The translations under genes were made by a program, and so were the position numbers. A stretch of DNA of 30,082 nt, from IMG/VR virus record IMGVR_UViG_3300025890_000088, positions 1 to 30,082 of that record, one strand, 5' to 3'. The notes under the pieces are model-generated. The model searched no databases. It was not told the DNA's origin and was given only the letters and a program-made list of their open reading frames with translations. Numbering within the stretch: position 1 is the first letter of the stretch; each line of letters begins with the position of its first letter. Source of the stretch: a virus. Of the stretch, positions 20,014 through 28,900 are shown one piece after another.

Positions 20014-21420
20014 TTGGGAAGAACAAACGCGAGGCCAGTTACCACGCTCATGGATGAGTTATATGACTGGACGGGAGAGTATAAACCGTTTCAACATCAA
20101 AAGAAAACGGCAACTTTTTTAACTGAAAACAAAAAGGGTTTCTGCTTTAACGAGCAAGGCACAGGAAAAACTGCCAGTGCTATTTGGGCAGCAGATTTTT
20201 TGATGGATCAGAACATACTACATAGGGTGCTAGTGATATGCCCTCTGTCAATCATGGATAGTGCATGGCAACAAGACATACAGACGTTTGCGCCGCACAG
20301 GTCATCAGATATAGCGTACGGAGAGAAGTCTAAAAGAGAAAGAGTACTGTCCAGCAGTGCGCGTTTCGTAATGATAAACTATGACGGTGTTAAAATCGTA
20401 GAGGACGCTATAAAGAAATCAGGGTTTGACTTGATAATTGTAGACGAGGCTACACACTACAAAAACCCGCAGTCGCAACGATGGAAGGTATTAAATCGTA
20501 TCGTTGAAAAGACAGGGTGTGGTCTGTGGATGATGACGGGTACGCCCGCAGCACAAAGTCCGTTGGATGCATATGGTCTAGCTAAACTCGTAAATCCTTT
20601 AAGTGTACCGAGGTTCTTTAGTGGGTTTAGAGACCAAGTAATGCAACAACTATCAAGGTTTACTTGGGTTCCAAAACCATCTGCCATAAATGTAGTTCAT
20701 GCCGCCTTGCAACCCGCGATTAGATTTACAAAAGAGCAGTGTATGGATTTACCTGACATGTTGTATGTAAAACGTAGGGTGGCGCTGACCTCACAACAAA
20801 AGAAATACTACGATAAACTAAAACGGGAAATGGTGTTAGAGTTAACGGATGATAGTATAACGGCAGTAAACGCGGCGGTAGCACTTAACAAACTCTTACA
20901 GATAAGTTCTGGTGCGGCATACACCGATGACGGAGGCGTTATAGCGTTCGACATAGACAACAGGTATAAGGTTCTAAGAGAGGTCATAGACGAGACTGAA
21001 CACAAGGTTCTTATCTTTGTACCTTTTAAACATACTATTCAGATACTAACTGACCGTCTGCGGAAAGATGGTATAAACACAGAGGTCATACAAGGATCGG
21101 TCAGTGCACCAAAACGTGCAGACACGTTCAAGAGATTTCAGGGAGATGAGAACCCCCGGGTATTGGTTATACAACCGCAAAGTGCCGCACATGGGGTAAC
21201 TCTTACGGCGGCAAACACTGTCGTATGGTGGTCACCAACTCCTTCCCTAGAGACGTATGCACAGGCAAACGCTAGGGTACATCGGGCAGGGCAGAAAAAC
21301 AGATGTACAGTTATTCAATTAGAAGGCTCTGTGGCAGAACGTAGAATGTATACGTTACTTGATAAGAAAATAAACGTGCATTCACAAATAATAAATCTTT
21401 ATCAAGAGCTACTTGACTAA
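20014..21420 (+). CDS. SNF2-type superfamily 2 helicase/translocase, 468 aa
   Basis: Helicase motifs in order: Q/I region 'FQHQKKTATF', Walker A 'NEQGTGKT' (46-53), Ia 'VLVICPLSIMDSAW', II DEATH (144-148), III 'MMTGTP' (174-178), IV 'VLIFVPFKHTIQIL', V 'QSAAHGVTLTAANTVVW', VI 'YAQANARVHRAGQ' (R421, R424). This is the compact SNF2-like helicase typical of phage replication modules. TTG is the likely start because AAGGAG lies 6 bases before it; an ATG 12 codons later lacks a ribosome site. The role is DNA translocation during replication or recombination. Confidence 0.93.
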   Translation: MGRTNARPVTTLMDELYDWTGEYKPFQHQKKTATFLTENKKGFCFNEQGTGKTASAIWAADFLMDQNILHRVLVICPLSIMDSAWQQDIQTFAPHRSSDIAYGEKSKRERVLSSSARFVMINYDGVKIVEDAIKKSGFDLIIVDEATHYKNPQSQRWKVLNRIVEKTGCGLWMMTGTPAAQSPLDAYGLAKLVNPLSVPRFFSGFRDQVMQQLSRFTWVPKPSAINVVHAALQPAIRFTKEQCMDLPDMLYVKRRVALTSQQKKYYDKLKREMVLELTDDSITAVNAAVALNKLLQISSGAAYTDDGGVIAFDIDNRYKVLREVIDETEHKVLIFVPFKHTIQILTDRLRKDGINTEVIQGSVSAPKRADTFKRFQGDENPRVLVIQPQSAAHGVTLTAANTVVWWSPTPSLETYAQANARVHRAGQKNRCTVIQLEGSVAERRMYTLLDKKINVHSQIINLYQELLD

Positions 21421-21480
21421 TAAGCTGTAGCTCACTATATGACGTATAGAACAATAAAAATCGTATAACGGAGAATAATC

Positions 21481-21876
21481 GTGTCTGTATCAATAGAGAA
21501 CCTTACAAGCGCATACTTAAACATTAGAGCCAAACGTTCAGAGCTTTCTACTAAGTTTAAGAAAGAAGATGCGGAACTTGTAGAAGCGCAAACTCAACTC
21601 AAAGCGGCACTACTAAACTATTGTGATGAGCAGGGTGTTGAGAGCGTTAAGACTGCTCAAGGTTTGGTCTACAAAACAAGCAAGGAAAAATATTGGACAT
21701 ATGATTGGGATCATTTCCACGCATTTGTCTTGGAGAATAGAGTTCCTGAATTGCTTGACCGTAGAATAAATCAAACAAACCTACGAGAGTTTATTGAAGA
21801 TAACCCTGATAAACTACCAAAGGGGTTAAACAAATCTGTAGATGTGTCAGTAACAGTAAGGAAGCCAAGCAAATGA
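21481..21876 (+). CDS. Conserved phage protein of unknown function, 131 aa
   Basis: Helical N-terminus ('LTSAYLNIRAKRSELSTKFKKEDAELVEAQTQLKAALLNYC'), then a strand-rich part ('GVESVKTAQGLVYKTSKEKYWTYDWDHFHAFVLEN') and an ending 'LPKGLNKSVDVSVTVRKPSK'. I recall this exact layout from many phage replication modules, next to ssDNA-binding or helicase genes, always without known function. GTG start with GGAGAA upstream. Its stop overlaps the next ATG (ATGA). Confidence 0.85.
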   Translation: MSVSIENLTSAYLNIRAKRSELSTKFKKEDAELVEAQTQLKAALLNYCDEQGVESVKTAQGLVYKTSKEKYWTYDWDHFHAFVLENRVPELLDRRINQTNLREFIEDNPDKLPKGLNKSVDVSVTVRKPSK

Positions 21877-22091
21877 CAGATAAATTAGAGTTTGATTATT
21901 CTAAAAAGAAATATGTTGATTCGTCAACAATAGCAGAGTACTTTGGTGTCTCACCATCGACTGTACGGTTGTGGGTTAAAGAAGAACGTATCCCACGGAG
22001 TACATACATAAGGGCGGGAAGGGAAACTATCCGCTATGATCTAGCGTCCATAGAGGCGCATTTAACCCAAGGAGAACAGAATGGCGAATGA
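21873..22091 (+). CDS. Excisionase/MerR-like HTH protein, 72 aa
   Basis: Residues 14-62 form a winged helix-turn-helix of the excisionase/AlpA (HTH_17) type: 'YVDSSTIAEYFGVSPSTVRLWVKEERIPRSTYIRAGRETIRYDLASIEAHL'. In phages such proteins act as excisionases, as activators, or as DNA-bending factors. No integrase lies in the window. It overlaps the ssDNA-binding gene by 11 bases, which ties it to the replication operon and makes an origin or transcription role as likely as excision. Confidence 0.85.
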   Translation: MTDKLEFDYSKKKYVDSSTIAEYFGVSPSTVRLWVKEERIPRSTYIRAGRETIRYDLASIEAHLTQGEQNGE

Positions 22092-22803
22092 AACTTTTAT
22101 AATCGCAGACGTAACTGCAATGTACCCGAAGATCGATAAGACATATCGATACGATGAGAAAGCGGGTGAGAAAGGTGGTTGGGTCGAGTGCAAAGCCACC
22201 GATGCGGGCGCACAGTACAAAGTAAACTTTATTATGGAGCAGTCTGTAGCTGAAGACTTGTACACACGTATGGAGAAGATCTATGCGGGCAGTCGTAGAT
22301 CAAACTGGCCTGAAGAACTAAAGGCTCCTACTGATATATTTAAGGAGACTGATGAAGGCACTTGGGAAGGGTCTGCTAATATCAAAGGTCAGTACAGTAA
22401 CAGAGTTGTACCTGTGCCAGATCAGTTTGACGCTGACGCTAATTTGTTACCAAAAGATTTTCAACTTACTAGTGGTAGCACAGTCAATATCATGGTTGAG
22501 TTCGTACCCTATGCCATGACTAAAGAGAACTACGGTGTGTCTCTAAGACTACGTCAGGTTCAAGTTACTAAACTTGCGGAGCGTCAATCGTACAATCCGT
22601 TTAAGAAAGTTGAGGGGGGTTTCGTTGCAGGTAAAGAAACCACACCATCCTTTGGCGCACTTCCAGAAATCGAAGACGGTATGGAAGATGTCAAGGAACC
22701 AGAGAAGGTCGTTAAAATGAAGTCTAAGGAGCAAGCTACGGCTCCTGCAACTGAAGAAGACCTTAGTGGATTAGTCAACAAATGGGGAACCAAGAAAAAA
22801 TAG
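22081..22803 (+). CDS. Single-stranded DNA-binding protein, gp2.5/DUF2815-like, 240 aa
   Basis: Strand-rich OB-fold-like body (about 1-165: 'YPKIDKTYRYDEKAGEKGGWVECKATDAGAQYKVNFIM', 'RVVPVPDQFDADANLLPKDFQLTSGSTVNIMVEFVPYAM'), then a long disordered, acidic tail region (about 195-228: 'PEIEDGMEDVKEPEKV'), as in phage ssDNA-binding proteins whose tails contact polymerase. The very end is basic ('KWGTKKK'), unlike the acidic, aromatic last residue of T7 gp2.5. Coats ssDNA at the fork. ACCCAAGGAGAACAG precedes the ATG. A terminator follows 14 bases after the stop. Confidence 0.8.
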   Translation: MANETFIIADVTAMYPKIDKTYRYDEKAGEKGGWVECKATDAGAQYKVNFIMEQSVAEDLYTRMEKIYAGSRRSNWPEELKAPTDIFKETDEGTWEGSANIKGQYSNRVVPVPDQFDADANLLPKDFQLTSGSTVNIMVEFVPYAMTKENYGVSLRLRQVQVTKLAERQSYNPFKKVEGGFVAGKETTPSFGALPEIEDGMEDVKEPEKVVKMKSKEQATAPATEEDLSGLVNKWGTKKK

Positions 22804-22816
22804 ACTAACCACAACC

Positions 22817-22850
22817 ACGGTGGGCTTCGGGTGGGAGTCCACCGTTTTTA
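22817..22850 (+). terminator. Intrinsic terminator after the ssDNA-binding gene
   Basis: Stem ACGGTGG (22817-22823) with CCACCGT (22839-22845), then TTTTTA. It would give partial termination, raising ssDNA-binding protein messages over the downstream primase-helicase, which has no promoter of its own in the 15 bases left. Confidence 0.82.
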
Positions 22851-22865
22851 CCTGAAAGTAGCATA

Positions 22866-25643
22866 ATGAAAACAATAGACTTTTTAAAGTCAGTTTTGGG
22901 AGACAATGGACTATACTGTGCTTGGGGATTCAAAGGAAACAAAAGAGTACAGCAGTTCTACAAAACTGTAGAAGAATTAGAGACCGCTGCGTATGAATAT
23001 GACACAGACGGTTATGATATATACTATGCACTAGCTACCTATAAAGAAGCGGGTGAGCAAAAATCACCGGAGATGGTGCTTGGTAGAGAACAAAGCAACG
23101 TACAAGAGATGCGTTCTTTTTTCCTAGATTTAGATTGTGGTGAGAAGAAAGATTACCCATCACAAGAGGCGGCAGTGGACGCACTACAAGAGTTTCTTGC
23201 GGAGGCTTGTCTACCTGAACCTATACTAGTCAACTCGGGAAATGGGGTACATGTATATTGGCCCTTAGATAATCCTGTGTCCCGTGATAAGTGGGAGCCA
23301 GTAGCTAACAAGCTCAAACGTGTCTGTAGGAGTTTGGGACTTAGGGCCGATCCTGTACGCACGTCCGATGCCGCTAGTATTTTACGTATACCCGCAACAC
23401 ATAACCATAAGAGCGATACACCTAAAGAAGTAGTCGTATATGGAGATGGTACTGAGTTAACCTCTCTTGAAGGGTTCAGCAGTGCGCTTGCGCCAGATGA
23501 AGAGGATAAGACAGACGAAGCGTATACGTTTGGTTCGGCAGAAGCATTTACTCCGCATAAGAGTAATAAAGAATACTTGTTTGAGACCATCATGCATAAG
23601 ACAATGGATAACGTGGGGTGTAGTCAGCTAGGTTACATTGCATCGTATCAATCACTTGTCGATGAACCTTTATGGGTATCGGGGCTGTCTATAGCCAAAC
23701 ACTGTACGGATGCAGCGTATGCGACAAAGGCCATATCTGATGAGCATCCTGACTTTAACGAAGAGATGCTACAGAAGAAGCTTGAAGGTATTAGTCACAG
23801 ACACACCTGTATTACCTTTGATGATAGACGCCCATATGTGTGCGGTAGCTGCCCACACTGGGGTAAGATACGATCACCGATAGATCTTGGAGAGTATATA
23901 GTAGAGGCAGAGCCAGAGCCAGATATGCCTACGTACCCTGCTCCATACTTTAGGGGTAAGAACGGTGGTGTATATAAAAGAGTACAAGATGCCGAAGGTA
24001 ATCCAGAAGATTTAGAGATATATAAAAACGATCTCTTTATAACGAAACGGCTACACGACCCTGATCAGGGAGAGATAGCTGTGTATAAACTGAAGCTACC
24101 TAAAGATGGCGTAAGAGAGTTTAGCATACCGCTAGCTTCTGTGTCGTCCACTGAAGAGTTTCGCAAGCACATGTCTGCACAGGGAGTTACATCTATGGGT
24201 GCAGGATTAAAATTATTAATGGAGTATTCTATGAGATGGGTTGATGAATTACAGGCACAAGGGGCGGCTGATAAAGCGCACCAACAATTTGGATGGACTG
24301 ATGATACACTAGAGGAGTTCGTACTGGGCGACCGACTGGTGGTAGAAACAGATATAAAGTTTAGCCCACCATCTGCAAAAACTTCAGGGTTAGTGAGTGC
24401 ATTTGTTCCTGCAGGTACTGCCGATAGACAGAAAGAACTGTTTAACTTCTACAATCAAGACGGGTTTGAGTTGCACAGGTTTATTATTGGTATGGGCTTT
24501 GGCACTGCTTTGATGCCTATGACAGGCATAAATAGTATGTTGGTTCATTTGTTTGGTGGCACAGGGGTAGGTAAGACTACGGCTCAGATGATGGCGTTAT
24601 CTGTATGGGGTCACCCCGAACTTTTGATGAACCAGAGAGACGATACCTACAACGCTATGATGAACCGTGGAGAAGTCTTACATAACATACTGCTGTCTAT
24701 GGATGAGATGACAAACATAACAGGACTAGAGTTCTCTAAGTTTGTGTATCAACTATCTGGTGGTAGACAAAAGAACAGACTGGCTGTTAGTGGAAACCAA
24801 GAAAGGACAAGAGGTAGACCGTGGGAGTTGCTTAGTGTTTCGTCAGCTAACACAAGTGCATGGGAATTACTTAGACAGGGCAAGGCCGAACCCAAAGCAG
24901 AAATGCAACGGTTACTAGAGATAGACGTGCCTAGTATGATCAAGCCTGATCCAAAGCTAAAGATTGTTACAGACGCTTTGTTTGAAGATGTAAAGAAGAA
25001 CTATGGATGGTTTGCTGAAGAATACGTGCAGTGGGTGATAGCCAACAAAGCTACCGTTCGTGGTCTGATGCAACAAGCTAGACAGAGAATAGACGAAGCA
25101 GCGGGGCTTACTTCCGAGAACAGGTTCTGGAGCGCGGGGTGTTCGGCATCTATGGTAGGACTTCTTATAGCATCTAAGTTAGGTATTGTAGATTACCCTA
25201 TGGACAAACAGTTTGACTGGATCGTAGACTTGTTACGAAAGCAGCGTAATACTGTAAATGATATAGGCTCGTCTGTGACTGAGACTATGAATGACTTTAT
25301 TGCAGAGCATTGGAGTAACATTCTACACATAAGAAGTAGTCAGGATAAAAGAAGTGACGGTGTAGAAGAGATAGTTATACCTGAATTTAACCCACGATCT
25401 CTGGTTGCACGGTACGAGACAGATAGAAGAAAGTTATACATTCGTCCGACACCGTTACGAGAGTGGTGCGCTAAACAGCAGCTAAACTACGCAGAGCTTG
25501 TTAAAAATTTAAAGGCAGACATGAACGCAAAGTCGAACGTAGTCGTGCGATTTGGTAAGGGTACAAAGTTTGACATCCCACCGTGTAAAGCACTTGAATT
25601 AGACTTTAGTATTGATAGCGCAAATGAATCAGAAAGTACTTAA
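22866..25643 (+). CDS. Primase-helicase: primpol-like N-terminus with DUF927-type helicase, 925 aa
   Basis: N-terminal archaeo-eukaryotic-primase-like signatures: 'FFLDLDC' (D88, D90), 'VNSGNGVHVYWPL' (H129) and 'DAASILRIPATHNHK' (171-182). A zinc-binding stretch follows (C315, C326, C329: 'TCITFDDRRPYVCGSCPHWGKI'). The C-terminal DUF927-like ATPase has Walker A GGTGVGKTT (564-572) and Walker B 'ILLSMDE' (D613-E614), then 'NRLAVSGNQERTRGRPWELLSVSSAN'. It would make primers and unwind the fork, replacing the T7-type gp4 arrangement. It is separated from the upstream genes by a terminator with no obvious new promoter. Confidence 0.92.
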   Translation: MKTIDFLKSVLGDNGLYCAWGFKGNKRVQQFYKTVEELETAAYEYDTDGYDIYYALATYKEAGEQKSPEMVLGREQSNVQEMRSFFLDLDCGEKKDYPSQEAAVDALQEFLAEACLPEPILVNSGNGVHVYWPLDNPVSRDKWEPVANKLKRVCRSLGLRADPVRTSDAASILRIPATHNHKSDTPKEVVVYGDGTELTSLEGFSSALAPDEEDKTDEAYTFGSAEAFTPHKSNKEYLFETIMHKTMDNVGCSQLGYIASYQSLVDEPLWVSGLSIAKHCTDAAYATKAISDEHPDFNEEMLQKKLEGISHRHTCITFDDRRPYVCGSCPHWGKIRSPIDLGEYIVEAEPEPDMPTYPAPYFRGKNGGVYKRVQDAEGNPEDLEIYKNDLFITKRLHDPDQGEIAVYKLKLPKDGVREFSIPLASVSSTEEFRKHMSAQGVTSMGAGLKLLMEYSMRWVDELQAQGAADKAHQQFGWTDDTLEEFVLGDRLVVETDIKFSPPSAKTSGLVSAFVPAGTADRQKELFNFYNQDGFELHRFIIGMGFGTALMPMTGINSMLVHLFGGTGVGKTTAQMMALSVWGHPELLMNQRDDTYNAMMNRGEVLHNILLSMDEMTNITGLEFSKFVYQLSGGRQKNRLAVSGNQERTRGRPWELLSVSSANTSAWELLRQGKAEPKAEMQRLLEIDVPSMIKPDPKLKIVTDALFEDVKKNYGWFAEEYVQWVIANKATVRGLMQQARQRIDEAAGLTSENRFWSAGCSASMVGLLIASKLGIVDYPMDKQFDWIVDLLRKQRNTVNDIGSSVTETMNDFIAEHWSNILHIRSSQDKRSDGVEEIVIPEFNPRSLVARYETDRRKLYIRPTPLREWCAKQQLNYAELVKNLKADMNAKSNVVVRFGKGTKFDIPPCKALELDFSIDSANESEST

Positions 25644-25851
25644 AATAGATGATTTGAACCCAGATGGCGTTGGTATAAGCGTCAACTGGGAAAAAATGGC
25701 GGTAGGTTACTCTGTATTTGTACCCTGCGTGAATACAGAAAAAGCAAAAGAACAGGCCAAGAATGTTGCAAAAATGAAATACTGGGAAATAGAAACGCGA
25801 GTTTTAGAAGAAGACGGTAAATTAGGCTTGCGTATTTGGAGAACTACATGA
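25624..25851 (+). CDS. Small phage protein ending in RIWRT, 75 aa
   Basis: The ATG at 25624 lies within the end of the primase gene (20-base overlap); an in-frame TTG four codons earlier is possible. The protein reads 'VGYSVFVPCVNTEKAKEQAKNVAKMKYWEIETRVLEEDGKLGLRIWRT', the same strand-helix-strand plan and 'G-R-[VI]-W-R' ending as the 113-aa protein at 15985. Similar short proteins occur in many aquatic phages without a known role. Last gene of the early operon. Confidence 0.75.
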   Translation: MNQKVLKIDDLNPDGVGISVNWEKMAVGYSVFVPCVNTEKAKEQAKNVAKMKYWEIETRVLEEDGKLGLRIWRTT

Positions 25852-25921
25852 TACAGGGAAGTATACAATATGTAGGGGTTTATAAACATATTCGCGCTAT
25901 AGATTGTTCTCCCAACACTAG

Positions 25922-25948
25922 CCCCTACTTTATGTAGGGGTTTTTTTT
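25922..25948 (+). terminator. Intrinsic terminator closing the early operon
   Basis: Stem CCCCTAC (25922-25928) with GTAGGGG (25934-25940), five-base loop, then eight Ts (25941-25948). It faces the end of the convergent giant gene. An extra GTAGGGG at 25872-25878 could pair with the same left arm. Confidence 0.92.
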
Positions 25949-28900
25949 CTAATTAAAGATAGTTGGATCTCCGTATCTCTCAGCTTGTTCTACCAATATA
26001 TTCTTTAACCTTGGGTTTAAAGTGAGGCCATTGTACGCCCCGGTACGTTGACGTATCCTACCACGTATAGACTTCTCTAGGTTGTCTTGTAGAATTGGAT
26101 ACCCCGGATAGCGTTGGTTATATTCTGCTATTCTTTCCCCTGCTCTTTGCAAACCACTAACATCTCCATCAAAATACGCTCTGGCGTACATGTTATAGAT
26201 ACTTCTTCTCTTTCTAAGTATAGCTTTCTGTAGCCTCATAGTTTGTGAATTTGTCGCCATTTGCGCGGAATATGCTGAAGGGCTAAACCCAAAAAACTGA
26301 GCGACTAGATGTCCATCTGCAATGTCAGCTACAATAGGCTTACCGTCCATAGTATATGCACCGCCATCTTGTGCAAACCTAGCCGCCTTCTGCATATTCT
26401 TTATAGCTGCGGGAGATATAGTCTCTATACCACGTCTTAGCTTATTCATATCTCCGTCAGCAGCACCTTCTAATATTTGAGTAGCTCCACGTCCTGTGTT
26501 TAAGGTTATACCTACAACAGGACCACCCAACTGCTCTATTGCTCTAAACAACAGAGGCCAATCTCTGTCCATCATGGAGTCTCTATATATTAGCTCACTA
26601 AGTCCAACACGAGAAGATATATTAACACCTGTAAAATAGTTTACCCCTCCTCTGTATACTCCATCATGTAGGTAGGCACGTGCCATTGTCTTTGCGTCAT
26701 CGTCTTCTCCGCCGGGGTCCATTCCCATAGCAGCCATAACCGTGTCTATGACTGTTGTTGCTAATCCAAATCCGGGCATACCGTATACCCCTGCCAAGAG
26801 ACCAGACGATCCATAAATACCTGCTAATTGAAACAACGCCAGACGTCTATCCGCGGGGGAGCCTTTTGTTATCTTCATGACCATCTCAGTAAGCATACCG
26901 ATCATCGACACACCGTATCGTTTATACATGAAGATAACTGCGCCTATGTTTTTTCTACCAAGTTCGGGAGCAGCGGCTGCGGCTATACCACCGTTTGTAG
27001 TTTCTGTATCATAGACTGCATCCTGCGCGGCTTTAAGTACTAAGTCGGGGTTGGCTCTCTGCTCTGGAGATAATTTACGTAAACCTCCACGGAATGCAGC
27101 GAACAAAGCCGCTTCTCTATTTACACGTTCTGTGTGGTGTTGGATGAACCCAGTAAATTTGTTAAACTTAGACCAGAAGCCCCCCATCCTATCTACGTCT
27201 AATATCTCATGATCAAGAGATCTTTTAAACTGTCCTAGATCTACGCCAGTATCTATGAACACTTGCAGCTCTTCTGGGGTTACATCTTGTTTGTTAAGGA
27301 TACGTCTCTGTGTGTTTGTTAAGTTTCTAGGGTCCACGTTACTTATCGAGTACCCCGAGCCTACTTCAGTCTCAATAGGTTGATTGTTGGCATCTGTGCC
27401 GTAACCCATAATTGTACGAGTGCCGCCACTATTTTTCATAAGAGACATAGCACCTTTTATACCTCTCATAGTGGTTGGATACCCATATTTAGCGCCAAGG
27501 TATGGAAGAGTAACTAGTGGTATTTGTGTCAAATTAACAAGCCCACCTGATATGTTCATACCGAGTGTCATATTAAATCCAAAACCTGTTAAAGCTCTAG
27601 ACGCCCTACTACGTTCTGGTATTGGTCCATCTTTTACTGTCTCACGTAGAGAGTTAAGAAGTTCGTTTTTGTCTATACGATTACCACCGCTCTCGTTCAT
27701 TTCTTTTTCGACTTTGCCAAGTGCTTGCTGCATCTTTGCCTTATATTTTATGTTGACAGTCTGTCGTATTAAAGACCGTGAGCGATCCGAGATAGCCTTT
27801 ATAGAATCTTCATTATACCCCATACGCGCTTTGATAAGGTCACCACCCTTACGCATCCTAAACGATTGTAAGTATGATGTTTCAGGTAATGTTTTAAGTA
27901 TGACATCAGCTATCTCGTTCTTTGTATCAGCAGATAGCTCACCACTGCTTTCTAGCTTAGACATTAATTCGTTGACAAAAGATGCGTTTGGCGCACGTCT
28001 CATAAAACTTGTAGCGTCTAGTTCTTGTGTAGATTCTACAGCAAGTATATCGTTTAGTGCATCTGTTTCAGACATCTGAGACATACCTTGAGTACGGGAT
28101 TCGAGAGCAATCCTTGCGCTAGAACCCTCTGGAGCGTTTAGTATGTTTTGTCTAGCGTCTGCTACTATGACTTCTCTAGCTCGATCTCTGGCCTGTTCCC
28201 CTTGAAACGAGTCTGTGTACCTTTCTATGCGCCCTGTTAGTGGGTCGATAGCATTAAGAGCTAACCAATAATCGCCGGGTTCACGCTGCAATGGGGTATA
28301 AGGCTCTAACTTACCTTTTTTTATTAAGTTAGTGTAGAAAGTATCTCGTATAGCAGCCCTAGATTGTTCTGGTACGCCAGATGCCTCTAAGCGTGTGTCT
28401 ACAGCATTAATGACATCTTCTACTAAACCCTTAAACATATTCTGAGACTGATGATAAAGGCGTATAGGCTCACCCCTATCTACGCGTTGTAGTCTCTTAT
28501 AATCTTTTCGTGCTATCTCATATACTTTATACACATCAGGAGCGTACTTATCCCTAGCTTCTGTCTCTGAAAGCGCAGGATTTACTTGATAAGAAGTACC
28601 TACGTTATTTATACGGTTCCATGCAGCTATATTCTTTTTACTAGACTTGTTAGCCCACTTAACAATCCCATCATTTACTTGATTTACTTTATCATAACCC
28701 GACTGTAGTTCTCCGCCTGACTGGTTTACTAGATTATTTATACTTGCTGCGCTAGGTGAGAATTTCTCAGCCATTCTTGTGACGTAATGTAGAGGAGTAG
28801 CTTTTAACACCCATCCTTTAAACGTTCCTAGTTTGTCTTGACTCCAGTCTTTAGGTGTCTGTTTTGTTAACTCATCAAATTTATTATACGCTGTTTCATC

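Noticed and set aside
21873-22091. Excisionase as proof of a temperate phage
   Set aside because: The HTH fold fits excisionases but also other small regulators, and no integrase or attachment site was seen in the window.
27420-28079. Plus-strand open frame of 219 codons
   Set aside because: It is antisense to the giant minus-strand protein, has low-complexity Ser/Leu content and no ribosome site; a shadow frame.
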